A stretch of DNA of 64,000 bases from an uncultured Bacteroidia bacterium (GTDB taxonomy: Bacteria; Bacteroidota; Bacteroidia; NS11-12g; UBA9320), in NCBI GenBank assembly GCA_943787465.1, contig CALSMN010000004.1, forward strand, positions 297,662-361,661, written 5' to 3'. The notes below the pieces were generated by a model. That model saw nothing but the letters and a program-made list of their open reading frames with translations. It was not told where the DNA came from and searched no databases. The position numbers and the translations under genes were made by a program. Positions 9,527 to 17,485 of the stretch are shown here, in pieces (the stretch's first letter is position 1; every line of letters begins with the position of its first letter).

Positions 9527-10477
9527 GTGTTCAGCCTACGACAAATTTTACTTTCACCATTTGCACTGATATATGGGATAATTACGGGAATACGTAATTT
9601 TTGTTATGATCACGATATTTTTAAAAGTACAGCATTTGATACTCCCATTATCAGTATTGGCAATCTCTCTACAGGAGGAACAGGTAAAACGCCTATGGTA
9701 GAATATCTTATTCAATCCTTAGGCCATAAATATTCAATAGCTGTATTAAGTAGGGGGTATCGAAGAAAAACGTCTGGATTTCTATGGGTTGAAAAAACAG
9801 AGTCTCCATCAAAAGTTGGAGACGAGCCTTTACAATTAAAAACAAAATTTAACGAGGTTATCGTTGCTGTATCTGAAGATCGAGTTGATGGAGTACAAAA
9901 AATTTGTAAAAAATATCCTCAAATCAACCTTATTTTACTAGATGATGCATTTCAACACCGAAAGATTAAACCCAAGGTCACCCTACTTTTGACGACTTAC
10001 AACAAACCATTCGTTACTGATTATTTACTGCCTGCTGGTAACCTTCGGGAATCACGATTAGGTATGCAACGATCCGATGCTATAATAGTAACCAAATGCC
10101 CACAAAACTTTGAACAAATTCCAATACGCCACAAACCCATTTTTTATGCAATATCTTCCTACCAAAACCCTACTGTAAATCAAACTGTATTTGGATTTAG
10201 TGGATTAGCAAATAATGATATTTTCAAAGCGCATTTAAAAGAATCATATTCATTGGTTGGGTTTAAATCGTATACAGATCATCATCATTTTACGCAAAAG
10301 GATATAGATACCCTCATTAATCTAGCTCAAAATTCAGTTTTAATTTGTACAGAAAAAGACTGGATAAAAGTGCAACACTTAACTATCAAACATCCCATTG
10401 AGAAGGTAGGTATATCACACCAGATTCAAGAAGAACAAAAATTTAACCATTGGCTATTAAAACAAATTGAAAGCTAA
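9527..10477 (+). CDS. lpxK: Tetraacyldisaccharide 4'-kinase
   Basis: 316 residues, GTG start. It phosphorylates the 4' position of the lipid A disaccharide precursor at the inner membrane. An N-terminal hydrophobic helix (FALIYGIITGIRNF) is followed by the P-loop NLSTGGTGKTPMV at 46-58 and the family motif LLDDAFQHR. The length is typical. The 3' end overlaps the start of rsmA by 11 bases, a common sign of translational coupling. Confidence 0.93.
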   Translation: MFSLRQILLSPFALIYGIITGIRNFCYDHDIFKSTAFDTPIISIGNLSTGGTGKTPMVEYLIQSLGHKYSIAVLSRGYRRKTSGFLWVEKTESPSKVGDEPLQLKTKFNEVIVAVSEDRVDGVQKICKKYPQINLILLDDAFQHRKIKPKVTLLLTTYNKPFVTDYLLPAGNLRESRLGMQRSDAIIVTKCPQNFEQIPIRHKPIFYAISSYQNPTVNQTVFGFSGLANNDIFKAHLKESYSLVGFKSYTDHHHFTQKDIDTLINLAQNSVLICTEKDWIKVQHLTIKHPIEKVGISHQIQEEQKFNHWLLKQIES

Positions 10478-11231
10478 AAAACATTTAGGACAACACTTCC
10501 TGACAAGTCAAGATACTGCAGAAATGATTGTAAACAGTCTAGGTGAAATTTTAGAGGAGGATGTATTGGAAATTGGACCAGGGATGGGAATATTAACGCA
10601 ATTTTTACTTCAACGATCCAAAAATTTCTGTGCTGTAGAAATTGATCCTGATGCCATTCATTATTTGAAAAATCATTTTATACCTTTCCAAATCATACAA
10701 GCAGATTTTCTTAAAATAAACTTAAATGATTACTTTCAAAAACCCATACGGTTGATTGGAAATTTCCCCTATAATATTTCGTCTCAAATTGTATTTAAAA
10801 TCATTGAAAATCGTGATTTGATTAAAAAATGGGTGGGAATGTTCCAGCTTGAGATGGGCATCCGATTATTTGCAAAGCCTGAAGATAAAAAAAACTATGG
10901 AATTTTAAGTGTACTTGTCCCATTTTATTATGATGTCGAAGAAGTCATGCAACTGCCTCCCAACGCTTTTAACCCACCGCCAAAAGTGAACAGTATTGTT
11001 CTTACAGCAACGCTGAAAAATCATGAGTTTAAGGCAAATCCGCAATTTATAAAGCGAGTAGTCAAGACTGCCTTTGGACAGCGAAGGAAAACACTGAGTA
11101 ATAGTCTTGCTTCAATTATTCCAAAAGAGCTTTTAATTCGCCACCAATTTGCTACCTTGCGACCAGAGAATTTAACCTATCTTCAATTTGAAGAATTATG
11201 TGTTTTCATAGAATCCCATGTCAGCCATTGA
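10467..11231 (+). CDS. rsmA: 16S rRNA dimethyladenosine transferase (KsgA)
   Basis: 254 residues from a TTG start inside the end of lpxK. It dimethylates two adjacent adenosines in the 3'-terminal hairpin of 16S rRNA using S-adenosylmethionine. Motifs: the N-terminal KKHLGQHFL (4-12), SAM-binding EIGPGMGILTQ (35-45), and NFPYNIS at 99-105. The usual motif IV is NLPY; Phe in place of Leu is a conservative change. The C-terminal small helical domain is present. The last 14 bases overlap the start of mgtE. Confidence 0.95.
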   Translation: MKAKKHLGQHFLTSQDTAEMIVNSLGEILEEDVLEIGPGMGILTQFLLQRSKNFCAVEIDPDAIHYLKNHFIPFQIIQADFLKINLNDYFQKPIRLIGNFPYNISSQIVFKIIENRDLIKKWVGMFQLEMGIRLFAKPEDKKNYGILSVLVPFYYDVEEVMQLPPNAFNPPPKVNSIVLTATLKNHEFKANPQFIKRVVKTAFGQRRKTLSNSLASIIPKELLIRHQFATLRPENLTYLQFEELCVFIESHVSH

Positions 11232-12573
11232 AATAACAAAAGAATCATTAGACGAGATTAAAGGATTTATTGAGTTACAACATAAAGATAAACTCAATCC
11301 TATACTTGAAAAGTTATATCCAGCGGATATTGCTGAACTCTTCAATGATATTAATTTAGATCACGCCGTTTATATCTCAACCCTCCTTGATCCTCAGAAA
11401 AAAGTAGATGTATTGACAGAATTAGATTCTGACACTAAATTGTCTTTCTTAAAAGGATATTCCAATTCAGAAATTGCAAAAGAATTTTTTAATTATTTGG
11501 ATTCTGATGATGCGGCCGATATTCTCAATGCAATGGGTCCAGAGCAAAGTAAAGAAATACTTCAACTCATCGAGGATAGAGATCATAGTAAAAATATTTC
11601 CTCCCTCCTCAAGTTTCCTGAAAATACAGCTGGGGCATTGATGGCCAAAGAACTAATTAAAGTGAAACGAAATTGGACCGTAAAACAATGTACCGAAGAA
11701 ATAAGACAACAGGCTGAGGATGTTTCAAAAGTATATACGGCATACGTTGTAGATGAATATGATGAACTTGTCGGATGGGTGTCGTTAAAAGCTATTTTAT
11801 TGAATAAAGAAAGCTCCAAAGTTGATCAAATTTTTAATGACAATATCATCTTTGAAAATACACATACATCGGGGGAGGAAGTAGCGAACACCATGCAAAA
11901 ATATAATTTAGTGGCATTGCCTATTGTTGATACCTTTAATCGATTAGTAGGTCGTGTGACCTTTGATGATGTCCTGGATTATGTGAAAGACGAAGCTGAA
12001 AAAGACTACCAAATGCTTTCAGGAATAACTGAAAGTGTAGAAAGTTCAGATTCTGTTTGGCTTAATACAAGAGCCAGAATACCATGGCTGATTATTGGTT
12101 TGTTTGGAGGAATAGCGAGTTCTCTGGTAATTGGAAACTTTGAAAAAGAATTAGTGGACAATGTTCAATTGGCCTTATTCATGCCTCTAATCATGGCTAT
12201 GGCCGGGAATGTGGGTGTTCAATCGAGTTCTATTGTTGTTCAAGGATTAGCCAATAATAGCATATCAAACGCTGGTTTATGGAAAGCATTAGGGAAAGAA
12301 CTTGCTGTAGCCTTTATCAACGGACTAGTTTGTTCCGCACTTTTAATGGGGTATGGATATATTTTTGGAAACAGTTCTGTTATCATGATCACCGTTAGTA
12401 TCGCCTTGTTTTCTGTAATATTATTAGCTGCTATTATTGGCACTACTGTCCCGTTGACTCTAGATAAATTGAAAATTGATCCAGCATTAGCAACCGGACC
12501 TTTCATTACGACTAGTAACGATTTGATTGGTCTATTTCTTTACTTTCTTATTGGAAATGCTATATTGGGATGA
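11218..12573 (+). CDS. mgtE: Magnesium transporter MgtE
   Basis: 451 residues. The N-terminal superhelical MgtE_N domain (about 25-125) is followed by a pair of CBS domains (about 130-255) that sense cytosolic magnesium in characterised members, a connecting helix and five transmembrane helices (about 285-450) containing PLIMAMAGNVGVQSSSIVV, the core pore motif. Inner-membrane Mg2+ channel; the substrate range can include Co2+. The ATG lies within the end of rsmA. A hairpin overlapping the stop codon probably ends this lpxK-rsmA-mgtE run. Confidence 0.95.
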   Translation: MSAIEITKESLDEIKGFIELQHKDKLNPILEKLYPADIAELFNDINLDHAVYISTLLDPQKKVDVLTELDSDTKLSFLKGYSNSEIAKEFFNYLDSDDAADILNAMGPEQSKEILQLIEDRDHSKNISSLLKFPENTAGALMAKELIKVKRNWTVKQCTEEIRQQAEDVSKVYTAYVVDEYDELVGWVSLKAILLNKESSKVDQIFNDNIIFENTHTSGEEVANTMQKYNLVALPIVDTFNRLVGRVTFDDVLDYVKDEAEKDYQMLSGITESVESSDSVWLNTRARIPWLIIGLFGGIASSLVIGNFEKELVDNVQLALFMPLIMAMAGNVGVQSSSIVVQGLANNSISNAGLWKALGKELAVAFINGLVCSALLMGYGYIFGNSSVIMITVSIALFSVILLAAIIGTTVPLTLDKLKIDPALATGPFITTSNDLIGLFLYFLIGNAILG

Positions 12574-12590
12574 GGCTAAACCTCTTCCCA
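12566..12590 (+). terminator. Hairpin terminator after mgtE
   Basis: TGGGATGAGG pairs with CCTCTTCCCA around a 5-base loop (9 of 10 pairs), followed by TTCTATTATT. The stem includes the mgtE stop codon. Confidence 0.55.
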
Positions 12591-12615
12591 TTCTATTATT
12601 AATTATCAATATAAC

Positions 12616-13641
12616 GTGAAAAAAACAATCGCCCTTGCCCTATGGATCTTCATATATACCCATTCTCAGGCTCAGTATACCAACCTTGTTCTGGAAGGTG
12701 GAGGAATGAAGGGGCTAGCTTATTCTGGAGCAATTGAAGTTTTGGATAGCTTAAGTATAACCCCTCAAATTCAACGTATAGCAGGTACAAGTTCTGGGGC
12801 TATGAATGGACTTTTGCTTGCTATTGGTTATACTGGAAAAGAAATCACTTATCTCAATATTAAAACAAACTTCGGAAAATACAATCAAGTAGGGATACCT
12901 GTTATCTCAGGTATATTTCGTTTGCGTAATCATTACGGCTACTATAAAACCGACCGATTTATGGAGGACTTAGCAATAGCTATGCAAGCCAAAGGTTTCG
13001 ATTCAGAAACAACATTTATGGATCTTCATCAAAAGCGATTAAGCCATTCTAATTTGAAAGATTTATTTATCACAGGAACCAATCTCACTGATCAGAAATT
13101 GGAGGTATTTAGTTATTTAACTTACCCTTCCATGAAGATTATTGATGCTGTGAAGATTAGTATTAGTATACCCTTCTATTTCGAAGCTATTTTTATGCAA
13201 CCCGATGGCAGTATCATTCAAAAAAAAGAAGCTACGGACGAGACCAAAATCATGACCGATGGGGGTGTCGTTGATAATTATCCTTTCCATATTTTTGATA
13301 GTTTGGCTTATGTAAACAACCAAGAATATAGTTACTATGTATGTAATGATAAAACATTGGGACTTAAATTAGAAATAGATTCCAGTCAACAGCAGTTATC
13401 ACCCCAAAAAATAACACGTCAAAACCAGTTTATGTCTTCTTTCTCCCATTTAAGCTCTGAAACAAGAAACCGTAGATTCTTGGGGAAACAACAGTTAGAA
13501 CAAACGATATTCATCAACACCCAAGGATTTAATCCAAAGATTAGAAGAATATCAAAAAGCGAAAAGGTAAAAATTATTAAGTGCGGATATAGTGCAACTT
13601 TAAAGTATTTTGAAACTAAAAATTTACTTCTTGACCGTTAG
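12616..13641 (+). CDS. Secreted patatin-like phospholipase
   Basis: 341 residues from GTG. A signal peptide (1-20, ending SQAQ) precedes a patatin domain. The oxyanion-hole motif GGGMKG is at 28-33, the nucleophile motif GTSSG at 57-61 (Ser59) and the catalytic Asp in DGG at 215-217, so the Ser-Asp dyad is intact. These enzymes hydrolyse acyl ester bonds of lipids; the substrate here is unknown. The signal peptide suggests a periplasmic or outer-membrane role, in contrast with cytoplasmic patatins. No surface-sorting tail is present. The 3' end overlaps the convergent T9SS gene by 18 bases. Confidence 0.88.
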   Translation: MKKTIALALWIFIYTHSQAQYTNLVLEGGGMKGLAYSGAIEVLDSLSITPQIQRIAGTSSGAMNGLLLAIGYTGKEITYLNIKTNFGKYNQVGIPVISGIFRLRNHYGYYKTDRFMEDLAIAMQAKGFDSETTFMDLHQKRLSHSNLKDLFITGTNLTDQKLEVFSYLTYPSMKIIDAVKISISIPFYFEAIFMQPDGSIIQKKEATDETKIMTDGGVVDNYPFHIFDSLAYVNNQEYSYYVCNDKTLGLKLEIDSSQQQLSPQKITRQNQFMSSFSHLSSETRNRRFLGKQQLEQTIFINTQGFNPKIRRISKSEKVKIIKCGYSATLKYFETKNLLLDR

Positions 13642-13935
13642 TTTTCTTGTGATTTTATCATTACCTGCCTCAAGAGTATAAAAATATACTCCTTCAGGAA
13701 TGTCCGTTACGTCAATCACATAGGTACCCGAAGAACTTACTTTTTGTGAAGAAATTACTTCCCCAAGAATATTAGATAACACGATTTCAGCCTCAGAAGA
13801 CGAAAATTCCACATCGACATATGTTAATCCCTTTGCAGGGTTAGGATAATTACCACTCAGTTTGGGCAAGCCCCCTGCTATAGATTGTATATATCCGATA
13901 ATGGTTAAAAGTGATATGAAAAATATTCTATTCAA
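13624..13935 (-). CDS. Small protein made almost only of a T9SS type A sorting domain
   Basis: 103 residues from a TTG start (no ATG in frame). A signal peptide (about 1-20, MNRIFFISLLTIIGY) is followed directly by a sorting domain: LSGNYPNPAKGLTYVDVEF, a Leu/Ile-Leu-Gly turn, PEGVYFYTLEAGNDKITRKL and the terminal VKK. There is no cargo domain, so this is either a minimal T9SS substrate or the last remnant of a larger one. A TAATTTTG element (13945-13952 on this strand) lies just upstream. Confidence 0.75.
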   Translation of the reverse strand: MNRIFFISLLTIIGYIQSIAGGLPKLSGNYPNPAKGLTYVDVEFSSSEAEIVLSNILGEVISSQKVSSSGTYVIDVTDIPEGVYFYTLEAGNDKITRKLTVKK

Positions 13936-13944
13936 AATTATCTA

Positions 13945-13952
13945 CAAAATTA
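13945..13952 (-). promoter_or_regulatory. -7 element for the small T9SS gene
   Basis: On the minus strand TAATTTTG lies 9 bases before the TTG start. A TTTG at 13968-13971 is 15 bases further upstream, shorter than the usual spacing. Confidence 0.35.
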
Positions 13953-14011
13953 TAGAAAAAATAATGCCAAAGTACATTTCTGCTAAATGATCGCTTACTC
14001 TTATTCAAATG

Positions 14012-14029
14012 TGTATTATTTATAATACA
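14012..14029 (-). terminator. AT-rich hairpin after menC
   Basis: TGTATTAT and ATAATACA form a perfect 8-bp stem with a 2-base centre, 12 bases beyond the menC stop. Weak because the stem is AT-rich. Confidence 0.3.
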
Positions 14030-14041
14030 TGTTGCCCATTA

Positions 14042-15055
14042 TTAAACAAAGGAAATTAAGCCTTGGTCCATTTTTAAACGGGTATTGAAATTATTGGAAA
14101 ATAATGAACCTGTTCCTAATCCTTGATGAAGTGGATTATTATAAGTACTGACCCACTGAGCTATGGCATTGAGACCTACATTACTCTCTAAAGCAGAAGT
14201 AGCCCACCACTGTATATGGTGCTTGTTTGCCAGATTTATCCAAGTGTCTGCAACTGAAAGGCCTCCTATTAAATTTGGTTTTAAAATCAAATACTGAGGT
14301 TGTATATAACGAAGTAATGCATCCCCTTTTTCTTTTGGCTGAACGCCAAGTAGTTCCTCGTCTAAAGCAATATCTATGGGGCTTTCCTTACATATTTTTT
14401 GCATCCAATCCCATTGATTGGCAGCGATAGGTTGCTCAATACTGTGGATTTCAAATCTGCTAAATTCTTTGATTTTTTCTAATGCGTCATGGGAATCAAA
14501 CGATCCATTGGCATCTACCCTCAAGGTAACTTTGAATGCTGAATAATCTTGACGAATTTTTTCTAATAATCGACATTCCTCGTCAAAGTCAAGTGCGCCT
14601 ACTTTAATTTTGATTACATTAAATCCTGCATTAATTTTCTGTATTGCTTCTTGATACATCGTTTCTGCATCATTCATCCATACAAGTCCATTAATTGGCA
14701 TAGATCTTTTGCCTTGAGTGAAAGTAGTTTGAAACATTCTATCGTCTTCTGCAGCCAGATTTAACAAAGCTGTCTCTATACCAAATCGAATACTGGGATA
14801 CGCTTCTAAATTCAATTTTTCTAATGAATTCACGTTGCAAAATTCATCCAATTTGTTTTCAAGAACACTTTGGTAATTTGGAACATCATCTATACTCAAA
14901 AGAGATAAAGGGGCTGCTTCGCCAATTCCCATTTTACCTGTTATTGTATTCTTCAGATGAATTAAAAAAATAGTTCTAGTCGTAAATATATTTCGCGATG
15001 TTTGAGCTGGAACCTTAAAGTCAAGGGTGTATTTTTCAATAGTATAGGTATACAT
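14042..15055 (-). CDS. menC: o-Succinylbenzoate synthase
   Basis: 337 residues of the enolase superfamily (muconate-lactonizing enzyme group). It dehydrates SHCHC to o-succinylbenzoate in menaquinone synthesis. The catalytic Lys pair is in IKIKVG (149 and 151), metal ligands are in DANGSF (181), IEQP (207) and DEELL (232), and the second catalytic Lys in ILKPNLIGG (259). Dipeptide epimerases share this fold, but the neighbour menA 4 bases upstream makes the menaquinone role the best call. Both genes read leftward and are probably co-transcribed. Confidence 0.88.
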   Translation of the reverse strand: MYTYTIEKYTLDFKVPAQTSRNIFTTRTIFLIHLKNTITGKMGIGEAAPLSLLSIDDVPNYQSVLENKLDEFCNVNSLEKLNLEAYPSIRFGIETALLNLAAEDDRMFQTTFTQGKRSMPINGLVWMNDAETMYQEAIQKINAGFNVIKIKVGALDFDEECRLLEKIRQDYSAFKVTLRVDANGSFDSHDALEKIKEFSRFEIHSIEQPIAANQWDWMQKICKESPIDIALDEELLGVQPKEKGDALLRYIQPQYLILKPNLIGGLSVADTWINLANKHHIQWWATSALESNVGLNAIAQWVSTYNNPLHQGLGTGSLFSNNFNTRLKMDQGLISFV

Positions 15056-15059
15056 TGCT

Positions 15060-15929
15060 TTAATAAAATAATCGGATCAAGTAGATTAAAACTACAGATA
15101 AACTTCCCAGAGATAAATACTTTAATTGATTGTTATAGTCGGTTTCTGAATCAGCCTCTCTTAAATTTTGGATATGAGTAAAGCCAATAAATAGAATTGC
15201 AACAGGAGCAAAACTATAATAATAGGATAAGTAATGATGGAACAGAAAACATAAAAAGGCGATGGATAAAAGAAGAACTTGGTATATAATAGCTCCCTGC
15301 AAACCTAATTTTGAAGCTACCGTTATTTTATCGGTCAATACATCTTTATCTAAGTCTCGCATATTATTCACGTTTAAAACTCCAACACACAAGCAACCAT
15401 AACCTATGGCTAGAAACCAGGAATAAAAGTCAACCTCGTGTTTATAAAGAAACGAAGTCCCTACAACCCCCACCAGACCGAAAAAAATAAAGACAGATAG
15501 ATCGCCTAAACCCATATATCCGTATGCTTTTTTACCCATTGTGTAAAGCAATGCTGCAGCAATACTAAACAAACCCATTAATAAAAATTTTATCCATAAA
15601 TCCCATTGATTCCCAAAAGCAATAGTTAATAATAAGATTCCACTAATAAGAGCTCCTAGAGCAAAAATTCCTATTGCAATTAGCATAGCACGTGGAGATA
15701 TGGTTCCTTCAGCAAGTTGACGATCATTACGATGCCTATCGGTTCCTTTAGTATAATCGCCATAATCATTAGCAAGATTGGATAAAATTTGAAGAAGAAT
15801 AGCCGTTATACAAGACCACATAAAAATATTAAATTCAAAGCTGAAAGCATGAATCCAACTTCCAAGTATAATTGATCCTAAGGCAAGAGGAAGGGTTTTT
15901 AACCGTATAGCTGCTAACCAATTTTTCAT
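15060..15929 (-). CDS. menA: 1,4-dihydroxy-2-naphthoate polyprenyltransferase
   Basis: 289 residues, UbiA superfamily, about eight or nine transmembrane helices. The two Asp-rich motifs that bind the prenyl diphosphate through magnesium are at 54-69 (NDYGDYTKGTDRHRND) and 188-200 (NNMRDLDKDVLTD). It joins the isoprenoid tail to dihydroxynaphthoate in the inner membrane to give demethylmenaquinone. Transcribed divergently from the gene at 15977; a TATCTTTG element ends 4 bases before its ATG. Confidence 0.93.
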   Translation of the reverse strand: MKNWLAAIRLKTLPLALGSIILGSWIHAFSFEFNIFMWSCITAILLQILSNLANDYGDYTKGTDRHRNDRQLAEGTISPRAMLIAIGIFALGALISGILLLTIAFGNQWDLWIKFLLMGLFSIAAALLYTMGKKAYGYMGLGDLSVFIFFGLVGVVGTSFLYKHEVDFYSWFLAIGYGCLCVGVLNVNNMRDLDKDVLTDKITVASKLGLQGAIIYQVLLLSIAFLCFLFHHYLSYYYSFAPVAILFIGFTHIQNLREADSETDYNNQLKYLSLGSLSVVLIYLIRLFY

Positions 15930-15933
15930 TATT

Positions 15934-15941
15934 CAAAGATA
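15934..15941 (-). promoter_or_regulatory. -7 element directly before menA
   Basis: TATCTTTG on the minus strand with only 4 bases between it and the ATG. If used, transcription would begin at or next to the start codon. Confidence 0.4.
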
Positions 15942-15976
15942 CTTTCGAGTTTTAACTTTTCTACTTTATTTGCATT

Positions 15977-17485
15977 ATGAAATCACTTACCTGTTTTTTT
16001 CTTCTATTTATTATTAGTTGCTGTGCACATGCACAAGTAGATCAAATGGAAATAGTTTGGGGTGAAAACATTAAATCAAAGAAAACCATTATCACAGATA
16101 TTTTAAGCATAGAAAATCAAGATGAGATTTATGCCATTAAACAGTCCATGAAACTTTTTAATCGGGAAACCTATCTTGAAAAATATCAAGATCTTCAACT
16201 TGTTGAACAAGTTGAACTCACTCAAGAGTTTGTCAGTGGTGAGATGCTAATGCAAGACATCTTAGAACTTAACAATCACCTATATGCTTTAAACTATCGA
16301 AGATCTAAAATAGATAAATCATTAAAAGCACAAGCTTTAATTACCGATGATTTAAGTTTGAGTTCTGAAGAAACGACTTTATATAACATCAAATTTACCA
16401 GAGGAAGAAAAAATACCATAGGCGAATATGAACGAGCCATTTCAAGAAACGAACAACGACTTGCATTTGTTATTGGTCATCCCGGCGAAATTGAAAGCAA
16501 TGAAGTGATGACCATCAAAGTATTTGACGACCAACTCCAAGAACTATGGAAACAAAAAATTACCATACCATATGAGAAAGGCCTAACTAATATTGAATCA
16601 TCTATAATTAGTAATGAGGGTATCGTCTATATTTTAACAACGATCTATAAAGATAAAAAAGATAGAGTACGCCGAGAACGGAATTACGAAAATTTTGTCC
16701 TAGTAGTAGACAGTAGTGGAATAATCGCTCAACATCAACTTGCTTTGAAGGATAAATTTATTAGAGAATTAAAATTAAGTGCCAGCTCAGAGGGTGACTT
16801 ATTGTGTGGTGGATTCTACAGTAATGAGGGATTTACGGCAGACGGAACATTTTATATGACCATCGATGCAAATACATTCAAAATTAAAAATCAAAGTATG
16901 ATGGCTTTCTCTATCGATTTTTTAACACAAGGGATGTCCAGTAGAGCCAAAGCAAAAACGAAGAAAAAAGCACAAAGAGGCCGGAATATAGGATTGGCTC
17001 ATATCGATTTTAGAGACATCATTGTAAAAGAAGATGGAGGTGCATTATTGGTAGGAGAGCATATCAATATTTACACCACAACTACTACCGACGCCAATGG
17101 GAATACGTCAACTACAACCCACTACAACTATGATGATATTTATGTAATTAATATTAGTGCTGACGGGAAAATTGAATGGGCCAAAAAAATTCCAAAATTC
17201 CAGCACACAACCAATGACGGTGGATTTTATTCCAGTTTTTTTATGGTCATTCACAAAGATAAAATCAACTTCATTTTTAATGAAAGAGAGCGTAAAATGT
17301 ATAGCTTAAAAGTAGTAAGCCTAAACTCAAAAGGAGAAAAAACAGATGGAAATCTGGTAAGTAATAGTAAGAAGGAGAACCTAAAAATACGACCAAAAAG
17401 TTGTGAGCAAATATCCGATCACGAATTTATCCTATTCTCCGTCAGTAAGAAGTATAATAAACTGGCAAAAGTGACTATCAATTAG
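15977..17485 (+). CDS. Secreted protein of unknown function, probably beta-propeller-like
   Basis: 502 residues with a signal peptide (1-20; CCAHAQ could also give a lipid-anchored cysteine at 15 or 16, but a standard cleavage after AHAQ seems more likely). The body contains repeated short beta-strand patterns such as GDLLCGGFYSNEGF and GGALLVGEHINIYTTTTTDA, each a 'data-reporting' blade as found in propeller-type proteins. A low-complexity Thr stretch and a basic patch (AKAKTKKKAQRGR) sit in the middle. No sorting tail is seen. I do not recognise a family. It converges on the M1 peptidase gene with a 4-base overlap of stop codons. Confidence 0.7.
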   Translation: MKSLTCFFLLFIISCCAHAQVDQMEIVWGENIKSKKTIITDILSIENQDEIYAIKQSMKLFNRETYLEKYQDLQLVEQVELTQEFVSGEMLMQDILELNNHLYALNYRRSKIDKSLKAQALITDDLSLSSEETTLYNIKFTRGRKNTIGEYERAISRNEQRLAFVIGHPGEIESNEVMTIKVFDDQLQELWKQKITIPYEKGLTNIESSIISNEGIVYILTTIYKDKKDRVRRERNYENFVLVVDSSGIIAQHQLALKDKFIRELKLSASSEGDLLCGGFYSNEGFTADGTFYMTIDANTFKIKNQSMMAFSIDFLTQGMSSRAKAKTKKKAQRGRNIGLAHIDFRDIIVKEDGGALLVGEHINIYTTTTTDANGNTSTTTHYNYDDIYVINISADGKIEWAKKIPKFQHTTNDGGFYSSFFMVIHKDKINFIFNERERKMYSLKVVSLNSKGEKTDGNLVSNSKKENLKIRPKSCEQISDHEFILFSVSKKYNKLAKVTIN

